Made by a program: the position numbers and the translations under genes
Part shown: positions 1 to 13,700 of the stretch, in pieces
Layout: the number at the start of each line of letters is the position of its first letter
Numbering within the stretch: position 1 is the stretch's first letter
The notes under the pieces: model-generated
The model's input: only the letters and a program-made list of their open reading frames with translations
Told to the model about the DNA's origin: nothing
The model's database searches: none
Assembly (NCBI GenBank): GCA_035048485.1
Contig: CM068592.1
Span: 42,546,133 to 42,610,132, forward strand
From: Pteria penguin
Taxonomy: Eukaryota > Mollusca > Bivalvia > Pterioida > Pteriidae
Length of the DNA stretch: 64,000 nt
Reading direction: 5' to 3'

Positions 1-600
1 CTTATCAACTTTAAACTTCACAATAACTTTTGAACAGTGAGTGATAGAGATTTCAATACTGGACATGCACTCCACTAATAAAGTCCTTTCATATTTCACA
101 TACAATTCTGGTAACAAAACCTTTTCGTTGGTACAATAATTTTTTATATTGTAACCTTGACCTTTGACCTACATTTCAAAAACTTTAACACTTTTTTAAA
201 CTTTTGAATCGTAAGAGGCCGGACTTCCATATTTCGCATGTGTATTCCCATGGGGTGGGGTGTAATCAAGATAGAAGATATTGCAAAATTTGCCTTATTT
301 GGACTTTTTGCTGCCAGGGGCATTTTTGTTTCACAAACACTTCTTGTTTTTTATTAGTTCACCTGAGCCCAAGGCTCAAGTGAGGTATAGTCATAGTGCG
401 TTGTCTGTCTGTCCGTCGTTAATTTTTTTCACATATTCGACTTCTTCTCTGGAACTGCATTGTAGGTCCCCTACTAAAATTGTGTTCGGGATCCAGATTT
501 CCTCAGGGGTGGATCCATGGCGGGGCCAAAATTGCCCAGAACGGTACTCCTCTTCAAAATTCTTCTCATCCAGAACCAGTGCATAAATGGGGAAACTAAT
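1..600. repeat. Dispersed repeat resembling common bivalve repeats
   Basis: Two blocks (about 1-290 and 350-595) read like high-copy repeats I recall from bivalve genomes: CCTTGACCTTTGACCT, and a CACCTGAGC/GCTCAAGTG imperfect hairpin followed by GTCTGTCTGTCCGTCG. No coding capacity is seen and the class is not determined. Confidence 0.4.
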
Positions 601-1092
601 TGCATTTTAACAATCTATAAAGATGGGTTGTCAATAATCGTGTTAGGGTTAAGATCCGTCAAATAGAAATTTAAGAGTTTTTGGCTTTAGTAATTTCAAT
701 GCAGAAAGGTGTCATGTTTTTCAGTTAATTGATATTGATGATTTCTTAATGACTATTTTGATCATAATTATGGTAAGGAATATTATTGTGAAAGAATTTT
801 GTCAATACATGTATCTCAATTTTTGGATTTTTTATGAATTTTTTAAGACTTCCAAAAACAAAAAAGGGGAGTGGGGTGGGTGTGGTTTGGCCATATGTCA
901 CATTTTCAACTTTTTCTGCAAAACTGTTGGAATGATTTTAATAAATCTTGGTAGAAATAAATCACTTATGATCCCCTTCAAATTCTGTTGTTTTTGTTCA
1001 GACCTCCTTACAGGTGGCACCACCATAGTCAAAAAGTAGGTCACAAAAGAGTACCCTCCTTTGACAATATTCTTCTTCATACTGGCTGTATA

Positions 1093-1098
1093 TTTATT
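1093..1098 (-). other. Possible thiolase poly(A) signal
   Basis: First AATAAA on the minus strand after the thiolase stop, about 615 bp downstream. No closer AATAAA or ATTAAA was found by eye. Its use is unproven. Confidence 0.25.
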
Positions 1099-1181
1099 TA
1101 TTTGTATGATAAGTCAATTACATGTACATATATGATGATATCAATCACATCCAACATTTCATTGTTATATCACAGAACTTA

Positions 1182-1371
1182 GAGAGAGGATCATTCCATG
1201 ATTGGTCATATTCCATGATTGGTCATTCTATTTCATGATAGGTCATTCTATTCCATAATAAGTCATTCCATTCCATGATGGGTTCTTCTATTCCATGATG
1301 GGTCATTCTATTCCATAATCAGTCATTCTAAACCATGACTGATCATTCTATTCCATGATTGATCATACTGT
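1182..1371. repeat. Short tandem repeat, about 20-bp unit
   Basis: About nine diverged copies of a unit like TTCCATGATTGGTCATTCTA in the thiolase 3' flank. The flanks 601-1181 and 1372-1713 show no other feature apart from the possible poly(A) signal. Confidence 0.8.
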
Positions 1372-1713
1372 GTTATATATGTATAATGACACTACATATA
1401 CAAATATTCCCATAACTTACAAACGAATGACATTTCTGACTGTTTGTCTTACCAGGTGTATATATAGATATTGGTAATTACTGTACTGTATGCATTTGTT
1501 TTTAACATTTAAGAAAATATACTCAAACAAGGACTTCTAACAGAATGTAAATTAAAATCAAGTTGCTTGAATTTGAGACGATGAGAATCAATTATTCAAA
1601 ATATGTTCATGAGAAACGATATGAATTTTAAAATATTAATTTTCATATGTTAATCGTTATGCATGAATAGATATGAGCCATCAGAACACTCTTATCACAT
1701 AGAAAACTCCTTT

Positions 1714-1792
1714 TCATGATGGTCCTGGATACTCAAAGAGAGCAGCTGCTCCCATTCCTGTTCCGATGCACATGGATACCACACCAAATGAC
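1714..1792 (-). CDS. ACAA1: Thiolase exon 12 (Cys408, stop)
   Basis: Terminal exon after acceptor TTTTTCAG. It encodes [20 protein letters not shown] and then YPGPS with a TGA stop at 1714-1716. Cys408 in MCIGTGMG is the general acid/base cysteine of the family. Confidence 0.93.
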
Positions 1793-4700
1793 CTGAAAAA
1801 GATCATAAAATTATTTGTGTTTCTACAACTGCAAAAATCAATATTGAATTCTCTTTACAGTTAATACTTGTAACATCACTATATTTGGAATGATGTGCCT
1901 TTTCTATGAAATAACAAGTGTGAATACTATGCAAGACCTTGAAATCCCATGTGTATAGGATAGGAAGAAACATCACTATCAAACTGGAGTCTAATAAGTG
2001 TTTTAACTTTGGTAGAGAATTCGAAAAACACAGCATATAGTTAAAGACTTGCTTTTCCATGTAAGTGGCATCGTTCTAACCATGGAAAACATAAATGTAG
2101 CACATATTGTAACTGGAAATTCCCACAGTCAGGTGATAAAATAATGGAAGACAATAATTTCAAATCGCCTGATAAAACTGGATGTAGGTCATGCAATATT
2201 TCATGGGATTTATAAAGGACGAATCACAGAAACCGTATGAATTAAAATGACTTGATATGTTTTAACAAAAAAAAGTATTTATTCCTGAAAATTTAGAAAA
2301 CTTTGTGCTGAACGTGAACACTGAGGCGTTGAATGGGGCAGATTTCTAGCCTTTACTTGACAACTGAAAATGTCAAAATAGCGATGAGCTGGGCAAGGTA
2401 CCTTACTGTAATTATTAGTGACTATGTGCAAAGTTCTGATTCACTAGTTAATGCCACAATGTCATGAATGATTATTGTTTTATGTCACTCCACAATTATT
2501 TTACGTACAAGTATATGGTAATGGCATCTACCCGATGGATCACATAGAAATTTATACCTTTACAATGGACCTTCCAGAGGCAGTGAGGTGCCATGCCTAC
2601 CATGACATGGGACCTCAGTTTTTACTGTCTCCGAAAGACAATACATCAATGTACCCATGAGAGTTGGGGGGTCAAACCTGGGCCTCCCAGTCACCTCATC
2701 CACTAGGCTACACTGGCCTAAACTTGGTCATAAAGCTAAATAAATCATAGTACCCACTGTCAATGGCAAAAAGTAATGTGTAAGATCAATGAATAATGCT
2801 CATCGAAGTACCAAGTACAAGAAATCCAGAAAAATGTGTGTATCATGATGGAATGAGTATTAAAAATCATCCATTTGCTACCAGTACCTTTTTCCTCTCC
2901 TTTTGAGCTCGTGCAATAACGTCGCAATCTGACGAGAACCTGTACACCCTAAAGGATGCCCCAGAGCTATAGCGCCACCTAGTGGGTTCACTTTTTCCAA
3001 TGGAATTCCTAATTTCTCGATACAGTACGCAGCTTGACTGGCAAAAGCTTCGTTGATTTCAAACACTTCAATATCATCAACTGTTAATCCTGTACAGAAG
3101 AGAATAAAGTACCAAGTCATTTTATGATTATCACATAATTAATATTTATAATTTCTGATTCATACTAACATCATAAAATTCCTTTTATATCTCTAAATAG
3201 ATGAAACCAAGAATATGTGCCTCTTCAAAAAACATTTCTATTTGTTGACATTTATCTGAGAGTCTGCCTTTTCCTTCTTTCCATTAAGACAGAGATGCGA
3301 TTATTTCTTGTTTTACATCACACCAAGATTACTTCCCTTTACATGGTGATTACTTCCCTTTACATGGTGATTACTTTCCTTTACATGGTGATTACTTCCC
3401 TTTATATGGTGATTACCTGCTTGATGCAACACATAGTAAATTTTGATTTAAACAAAAAAACCCTCCACGCTCTTTGAGACTTTTCATGTGCCAATGTTTA
3501 CTGTAACACGGGCCGATGATTTTTACTGTCTCACTTGCAAAACAGGACACACAGCTGAGCCACCTGTGTGAAACTTTGTCAGAATCCAAGCACTTAGCTA
3601 CTGACTGCACTATGTGGGCTCTCCACGATGTTGTTGAAGACATACACAGTAATAAGCTAATAATCATATGTAACATGTAGAGAGCACATGTCCTGTACAA
3701 TAAAATTTAATAAATGTTTGTTACACTATCAACAAGCTGCCTTGGTAATTGAGTACTGTAGTAAAAATCACTGCTGGATTTCACTATGTCTTTCCCTGCA
3801 CTGAAGTGTGTGTGTGCATTATGTGAGAAAGTGCACATCACCTTTCCCTACAGTGAATACACTTTCGTCGAATGTCAAGCACTTTAGCGCAAAATATGAC
3901 TATGATGACATCACGCAAGGTTGGACAAGTCGGACATTTGACGTCATAAGCATAACAATCAAAAGTCTGCTAAACATCAGTTTCTGTACTGGAAAGTGGA
4001 TCGGTGTATTGGGTAAATGCTTATGTGAGAGAGTGTTCTATACCTTTCCATGCATTGAATCCATTATGTGCATATGTGAGAAAGTGAACTTTGCCTTCCC
4101 CTACTGTGAATCAGTAATATCAGTTGTACATGTTAGATGTTCATAGGGAGAGGGCTTCTATAATGTTGCGAAACTTTTAGCCCAATCACATTTCATTTTT
4201 GGAAATAAAATATGTTTAAACTAAAACTAGATGTTCATAGTACCTGTCTTTTTAAGCAACTCTGGGATGGCTACTGCTGGTCCAATACCCATTATTTCTG
4301 GAGGACATCCCACGACAGCGTAACCCCTAAGCACCCCGAATACTGGAAGACGACGTCTATTCGCCTCTGACCGTCTTGCTAATAAGACAGCTGCTGCTCC
4401 GTCGCTCACTTGACTTGAGTTTCCTGTAAATTGATAAACATTTTCACTCAGCCCTATTGGCTTGAATCCCCTCCCCCTCCATCACATACTGGCTGTGGTC
4501 ATGTCACACACACAAACATTCCTGCTGTAGTCATACCACACACACACATGCCAGCTGTAGTCATATCACATGCACACACATACCTGCTGTAGTCATACCA
4601 CACACACACATGCCGGCTGTAGTCATATCACATGCACACACATACCTGCTGTAGTCATACCACACACACACACACACCTGCTGTGGTCATACCACACACA

Positions 4701-7700
4701 CACACATACATACCTGCTGTGGTCATACCACACACACACACACACACACACATATACCTGCTGTGGTCATACCACACGCACACACACACACATACCTGCT
4801 GTGGTCATACCACACACACACACACACATACCTGCTGTGGTCATACCACACACACACACACACATACCTGCTGTGGTTATACCACACACACACACACATA
4901 CACATACCTGCTGTGGTCATACCACACACACACACACATACCTGCTGTGGTCATACCACACACATACACATACACATACCTGCTGTGGTCATACCACACA
5001 CACATGCATGCTGTAGTCATATCGCACACACACACATGCCAGTTGTGGTCATACCACACACACACATACCTGCTGTGGTCATACCACACACATACCTGCT
5101 ATGGTCATACCACACACATGCCTGCTGTGGTCATACCACACACATACCTGCTGTGGTCATACCACACACACATGCATGCTGTAGTCATATTACACACACA
5201 CACATGCCGATTGTGGTCATACCACACACACACATACCTGCTGTGGTCATACCACACACATACCTGCTGTGGTCATACCACACACATGCCTGCTGTGGTC
5301 ATACCACACACATACCTGCTGTGGTCATACCACACACAAATACCTGCTGTGGTCATACCACACACACATACTTGCTATGGTCATACCACACACACATACT
5401 TGCTGTGGTCATACCACACACACACATACTTGCTGTGGCCATACCACACACACATACTTGCTGTGGTTATACCACACACACATACTGTAAGTGTACATAT
5501 ATTAGCGCAATCAATTTTTAGCGCAAAATGCTCGAAAGAGGGGTCAGCAGTATTTTAGCGTAGTCATGAATTAACGCATTTGTCATGTTCGATAAGCGCA
5601 ATTTATTCATTAAATCAGCGCATTCAAAACAGTTTTTGGGTTAAAAAATAGTGCGTTTAAGTATGTTACTTACGAGGAATTGAAATATATGCCACACGTG
5701 CGACTATCGAATCGGCTGGTATGACACGTTTGCCATTGGACATTATTAACGAGTACATGTACCTGGAGTTGTTAAACCGTTGATTGGCTTGGATGACAAG
5801 CATCGGGTCAATTACCTTACTCACAGTATATGCTGTGAATCAAATACAACCTCATTTCATTCATGTTTATCCAATAACCTACCTTATCATTGAAAGCAAA
5901 ACACCTAGTTATAATGATGTAATATTTTTTTTTTAAAGAAAGACATAGAAAACAAAATGCCATTCTTACGTTTTACGGACGAAGCCATTGTTTTCATAAG
6001 TTGATATGAGATAATTACTTATATCGTTGACTGCTCTTTGCCTACGTAATAGACGGTATTGCAGAAGCGATGTGCATAGCGGGGGATTAATTCCTAAACT
6101 TCAAACCCTGTTTTTACAATTCTTGCGTTGGTTTTGTGATAATCATATCGACAGTGTCTGGTAATGCTAACATCTTTAATCGATCGTTACTTGTGTCCTC
6201 TTTATGCTTCATCAAAATAAATGATGAATTTGTTCCTGATAGTTATTTGATAGACATATCTATAGAGTTGAAATTGAAGTGCCCATTTAATTCTATCATC
6301 TCATGTACTTTATATTAACGTAGTCATGAATTAGCGCACTTTGGACAGCGCTAAAATATCAATCCCGCCAAAATAAGTACACGTACAGTACTTGCTGTGG
6401 TCATATCACACACACATACATACTATGGTCATACCCCACTTTAACCCACTATAGTCTTACTAAACACGCACATACAATGTATGTGCTGTAGTCATACCAC
6501 ACAGAGACATACCTGCTGTAGTTGTACCACCTTCTTTAAAGGCTGGCCTAAGTTTTGATAGATTTTCTAATGTTGTTGGTCTTACACCTTCATCTTTGGA
6601 GACCTACAAAAAGCCCTATGATGCTGAACATTTGTATACAGTATGATTTCAGCTGAGGTGGAATTAATTCAAGGATATAAATTTTCATTTGTTTGTTGAT
6701 TGTCCAATGTCACAGTAGAATTATTTAACCTTTATGACATCATGCTGATCCAATGGTTAATCAATTTTGACCTAAGATAGGTCTCATCTGTTGAATTATG
6801 ATTTCTGCTATTTTTTTTTTCTAGTTTATCATTTCTCTGAGATGTCCATCCGTCTTTTCCCTGCAGTGCAGTTCCAGACTGCTGTTTCTCGCACCGGAGA
6901 TTGACTAATCCCGTTTTTTTATCAGTACTGGAAAATTCTATCCGGAAAACTTTGTATACTTCCGCGCGTCGTCTGCATTGTTTACAAACAAATGAAACGT
7001 GGCAACTCGTTTTATGCAGAGTACTTAATTTTATTACAACATATTAAATTTTGTGTGTTATCATTGAATTTAAAAATGTTGAAAAATCCTATCAAAATAT
7101 AAAGTTTCTTCATGTAAATCATGGTGTTTTATTTTATTGCGGCAGACTATCTTTTTATTCAATCAGTGATTCGGCCATCAAAGGAAGTAAACGAAAACAT
7201 TAAAAATAGCTATAGCCTACATCGAGCTGCTGAGGTGCGAGAAAAATAATCAAGCACTAGTCTGAGTTCTAGACAGAAAAAGATCAGTCTCGGGCTGGAT
7301 GAATCAACATATCTCAACCGAGGCGTTAGCGTTGTTGATTCATCCAATCAAACGAGTGCTAGATTCTATTAATTACTAGGGATAGCACACAGCACAGTCA
7401 CAAAGTCATAATCTGGTTACTTTTGGTGCTTCACACGTCCAAACATATGCAATTTGTCACATGTTTTGGCCACACTGTCACACAATTGTGTAAAAATCTG
7501 CTGCCAAAAAGGGGCTATACTTGAAAATTGCTTGCCTAATGCTTTGGTCTCTCTGTATCAAGAAAGTGTGACAGTGGACACCCCTGTTGCTGTCTGATAT
7601 ATTATGTAACCATGTATATACATCAGAAGAAGTCATATTGGAATAACACTTACAGTCACACTGCGTTCATTTCCATCCTTATCTTGAACCATTGTGGTCA

Positions 7701-10700
7701 CAGGAACAATTTCTTCTAAAAATGCCCCAGTTTGCTGAGCTTTAGCTGCCCTAAAACAATCATATTGAAATATAAGAGACTTGTTTCTGTAAAATATATA
7801 CCAAGACATGTTTTGAAATGTTGAATTAATGCTGACATGAAGGAAGAGTTCTGACTCTATCACAGGACTCATTGCATATCACATCGCAGGAAATACAAAC
7901 AGGGAAAGAACTTGCACATGGGGAAGAAACTCCTGCACAATCAGGCTGGTAACTCTTGAAGTTGAGTAAATGCACTATAAACACTCAGATTTGAGATAAA
8001 CCTTCTTTCACCATGTTCAACTCTGCGCTTGCAAATAATTGTAATAAAATGACTTCAACCTTAAAGTCAACAAGCAGAACCTTTTGTTTGTAAATCAATT
8101 TTGGTAATTGTGTGACAAAAATTTATATTTGCTCATTCATTATCAATTCCTTTCTATATTAATTAAATAACCTTATTCCATTTTCTTAATCTAATTGGTT
8201 TAAAGTTATCAAATATTGTGTACTGTCCGCCTTATTGTAATTGCAAATTCTACTTCTTATAGGAGAGAGCTTAGCATAAGTATTCTATACTTGTTGCTTG
8301 ATCCTAAATTTTATTAGTCTGTAAATCGATATTTCTTGTATTTGCCTCAATAAATAATGTTTAAACCAAAATGGTCAATTTCCTTAGAAAACAAGGGTCA
8401 TTTGTCCAAATGGAACAAGTAAAACTGGACAGAGCCAATCTAACCTTGTTTGTGATGCCAGAGCAAATCTATCCTGTTTCTCTCTTGATATTCCAAATCT
8501 CTCAGCCACATTTTCTGAAGTGATGCTGAAAGAAAAATGTGTTGCCCCATGTACTTGATATTTACTATGTCATTTTATCCAACACTAATTATTCGCCAGG
8601 TAAGCTAGTCCAGACACTTGTCATAGGTAAGTCGTAAACTGGATTACTTTCCATCCTCTTTCCTATCTTATGTAAGTACAAGTTCAATGGCCCTTTTTTC
8701 TACTTACCCCATTGGTATAAGAATACCCTGTGCTTTATCAAAGATTCTTGGATTTATGGGTACTGTGCTGTCTTGACCTCTATGTAACGTCATCGACTCA
8801 ACTCTGAAAAAAAAAATAAAAACTTTATATTATTCATGTCACCTTCTCACTATTAATATCAGAATATGTTGATATTCTTCATGAAATTATTATCCTTACC
8901 CTTAATAACAGGCTTATAAATTCTGTAGAAACATTGAATCTTTGATCAAATGAAATCTTTTTCATAAACCCTAATTCTACGAAAAAAAAATGAGATTCAA
9001 AACTTTGGGCATATGGATCATTCCTTTTTCTGACGAGAGCTATAATCTGTCATTGCTCCCTATAATAAAGTACTACAATATGGCATGTCTCTGATAAGAA
9101 CTTTATTGTTTTACCCGCTGATCTCTTGACTTAAAGAAGAGCACTTTACGAAATGTCAACTACTATGATAAGAAATTATAATCGCACATTTTGGTTTCAA
9201 TAATTATACTGTACGTACCCTGCACTGATGCCCATGTCTGTCTGACCAAGCCTGATGCTCCCTGTATAATTCAAGATTATTGACTTTATAAAACATCAAC
9301 ACGCAATAAAGTTATTGATACAATTCAAAAAAGAAATTACAAGTAGCTCAAATGCTATAATTTTACCATTCAAGATCTTGACATCGACTTGGCATATGCA
9401 AGTTCACCATTATATACAAGTCCACCACTATATGACAAGTCCACCATTATGTGACAAGTCCACCACTATATGAGAAGTTTACCACTATATGGCTAGTCCA
9501 CCACTATGTGACAAGTCCACCACTATATGAGAAGTTTACCACTATATGGCAAGTCCATCACTATGTGATAAGTCCACCATTATGTGACAAGTCCACCACT
9601 ATATGAGAAGTTTACCACTATATGGCAAGTCCACCACTATGTGATAAGTCCACCACTATATGACAAGTCTACCACTGGGAAAAGTCCACCATTATGTGAC
9701 AAGTCCAACACCATGTAATAAGTCCACCACTATGTAGCAAGTTCACCACTATATGATAAGTTCACCACTATATGACAAGTCTACCACTATGTGACAAGTC
9801 CACCACTATATGACAAGTCCACCACTATATAACAAGCCCATCCCTATATGACAAGTCCACTACAATATAACAAGCATACCACTATATGACAAGTCCACCA
9901 CAATATAACAAGCATACCACTATATGACAAGTCCACTACTATATAACAAGTCCACCAATCCACCACTATATGACAAGTCCACCACTTTATAACAAGTCCA
10001 GCACTATGTGATGAGTCCACCACTATATGACAAGTCTACCACTGTGACAAGTCCACCACTACTTGACAAGTCTACCACTGCAACATGTCCACCAATATTT
10101 GACAAGTACACTGATATGTGACAAGTCAACCACTGTATGACAAGTCAACCACTATATAACAAGCATACCACTATATGACAAGTCCACTACTATATAACAA
10201 GTCCACCAATCCACCACTATATGACAAGTCCACCACTTTATAACAAGTCCACCACTATGAGATGAGTCCACCACTATATGACAAGTCTACCACTGTGACA
10301 AGTCCAGCACTATGAGATGAGTCCAGCACTACTTGACAAGTCTACCACTGTGACAAGTCCAGCACTATGTGACAAGTCCACCACAATATGACAAAATTAT
10401 AATCAGACGAGTCTCCATATTTTGTTAAAAGTCATTACATAATACCTGATAATTATATTTTCAATCTGAAATGTCAACATGATTTTTTTCACATGTTTAT
10501 ATAATAATCTCATACATGTGTAATGGAAGGCAGAAGTATAACACAATACGTAACATGTCAATTTCAGAATAAAAATCTTATATGTTAGTCACTATAGTTC
10601 TGATAGATAAAGAATGCTATTTTCAGACAGAAACTAGCATTTCTGCCGATAAAAGTGCTCCTGAAATATTTACTGTGAATTTTTAAAATGTTAAATAGTT

Positions 10701-13700
10701 TATGTTTCTTTGAGTTACTGTTAAAAGCTATTGTTGACAGATAACATGGTAAAAATATAACTTTTGTGCACTTAGAGTTCTCCTAAAATATTCATATCAA
10801 ATTCTTTCATGATGTAAATTATTGTACATAATGAATGCATTTTTGCAATAACAATTAAAAGCTGAAACCATTTTCTTATCCATAATAAACTAAGAGGGCA
10901 TACAGAGGAGAATATAATTTCCCCCATCACTCCTCCTAGCTCATCTGCACTCACTGTCTCCCTCTCTGCCCCATTTTTGCCAGTGCCTTCTCTACTCCTT
11001 TCTACTCTTTACTACCCTGTCATCCTACCCTTTTCTCTTTCCACATGTGTAGATATAATACTTGACCTGCCCCTTCTATCTTCCGTCTTCCCCCGTTCTC
11101 TTTCCTACCCCTCCTTCCCACCCTGTCTGCCCCTTCAGTGTGTGTAAGAGTAATATTTGACTTGCCCATTTGTCTCCTCTCTCTTCCATTCTACCCTACA
11201 TGCCCTGCCACTTGTGTTGATTTAATACTTGGTCTTGCCCCTTTCTCTCCTCCTCCTTCCTTTTTTTTTTACTCTCCCCTTCACTCTTACTGTCTGTCCC
11301 TCTACTATGTTACAATACACGACTTACCTCTTCTCTTCCCTAGTTCTTTTATCTCCCCTTCAATCCAAACCTGTCTGATCCTCAACTACAGTGGATATAA
11401 TACATAAATGTCTCCTTTTTTCCCTCTCTCCCTCTTCTCATTCTCTCCCCTTCAATCCTACCCTATCTGACCCTCTACCATGTTACAATACATGACCTAC
11501 AATTTTCTCTTCCCTTCCTCTCTCTCCCCTTCTTTCCAGTTTGCAAACTGGTGGACCTCTATTGATGTAAATGTAATACTCCATTTGGCTTTCTTTTCCA
11601 TTTCCTTCCCACTGTCCATTATTTTTTTGTTCTCCTTCACCCCTTTTATCCCGCCCACCCCTCCACTAGTGAAGATCTAATACTTGACCTGCCACATTAA
11701 TGAATGCTTGTAGACCTGACGAACATTGTCTGTTGACATGAGACAGTGGTACTGTGTCTGGGATGCCACTGAAAAAAATATAAAATGTGGTGATCAGGTA
11801 TTATAGCTAACTATACAGATGATGCATCACTCTCAAGTGCATTCTAATTTACAGATACATGTATAACTTCAGTTATAAGATTTCTACAATAATTATTGTG
11901 GATTGTAAGCAATTATAGATTTATATTGTAATTTTGTTTATAATGACCATCTTTAATATCCACATATTATCAGTTAGCTGCATTAATCAAAAGTTGAAAA
12001 TTTACAGCAAAGATAAAAACTATTTCAGTAAGTATGATAATTTAGAAAAATCACCAATAAAATTGTGCTGCTCTGCCAGTGACTGCTGCTCTAGGATCAC
12101 CTACATTTCCTGAAAATGTATAAAACATATCACATGACAAAGGTGACTCCTTCAAACATATTAAACATATGTGACACAAGTAACTATTTTAAACACATAA
12201 AACATAAAAAGTGACTACTTTAAGCATATAAAACATATCATGTGACACAAGTGACTATATTAAACACATAAAACATAAAAAGTGACTACTTTAAGCAGAT
12301 AAAACATATCATGTAACACAAGTGACTATTTTAAACACATAAAACATAAAAAGTGACTACTTTAAGCATATAAAACATATCATGTGACACAAGTGACTAC
12401 TTTAAACATATTATACATACCATGTGACTACTTTACATATATAAACATATCATGTAACACAAGTGACTATTTTAAACACATAAAACATAAAAAGTGACTA
12501 CTTTAAGCATATAAAACATATCATGTAACACAGGTGACTACTTTAAACATATAATACATATCATATGACACATTGTGACAGGTGACTACTTAAACATACA
12601 GGTAACTTCAAACCAGCCTGTGGCTGTTTTAGTCATGACCAGAGACTTTGGTCAGCCTGTGGCTGTGTTAGTTATGGCCAGAGACTTTGGTCAGCCTGTG
12701 GCTCTGCTGATCATTAGATAAAAAGTCTACCAGCCTGTAGCTCTGCTGGTCATAACCAGAGAATGTGGTCAGTCTGTAGTTATAGTGGTCTTAACAAGAG
12801 ATTGGACAACCTGTAGCTTTAGTACTGTAGTCATTACAGTGTAGACTGTGACCAACCTCTAATCCTACCAGTCATATCCTAAAATTGAGCATTCTGTAGT
12901 CCCATTGGTCATCACCAGGAACCCTAACCATTCTGTAGTCCCATTGGTCATCACCAGGAACCCTAACCATTCTGTAGTCCCATAGGTCATCACCAGGAAC
13001 CCTAACCATTCTGTAGTCCAATTCGTCATCACCAGGAACCCTAACCATTCTGAAGTCCCATTGGTCATCACCAGGAACCCTAACCATTCTGTAGTCCTAT
13101 AGGTCATCACCAGGAACCCTAACCATTCTGTAGTCCAATAGGTCATCACCAGGAACTCTAACCATTCTGTAGTCCCATTCGTCATCACCAGGAACCCTAA
13201 CCATTCTGTAGTCCCATAGGTCATCACCAGGAACCCTAACCATTCTGTAGTCCAATAAGTCATCACCAGGAACCCTAACCATTCTGTAGTCCCATAGGTC
13301 ATCACCAGGAACTCTAACCATTCTGTAGTCCCATTCGTCATCACCAGGAACCCTAACCATTCTGTAGTCCCATAGGTCATCACCAGGAACTCTAACCATT
13401 CTGTAGTCCCATTGGTCATCACCAGGAACTCTAACCATTCTGTAGTCCCATTCGTCATCACCAGGAACCCTAATCATTCTGTAGTCCCATAGGTCATCAC
13501 CAGGAACTCTAACCATTCTGTAGTCCCATTGGTCATCACCAGGAACCCTAACCATTCTGTAGTCCAATAGGTTATCACCAGAAACCCTAACCATTCTGTA
13601 GTCCCATTGGTCTTCACCAGGAACCCTAACCATTCTGTAGTCCCATTGGTCATTTCCAGGAACCCTAACCATTCTGTAGTCCCATTGGTCATCACCAGAA

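Larger units (their letters stand above)
7751..9218. other. Thiolase introns 5-7, non-coding
   Basis: Outside exons 6 and 7 these introns (7751-8444, 8526-8707, 8804-9218) are AT-rich, and I see no repeat, RNA gene or extra exon in them. Confidence 0.5.

Noticed and set aside
4570..5558. Histidine/threonine-rich open frames (HTHTHT with CCGHTT).
   Set aside because: Translation of (CA)n mixed with the donor-derived unit, on the strand opposite the thiolase gene.
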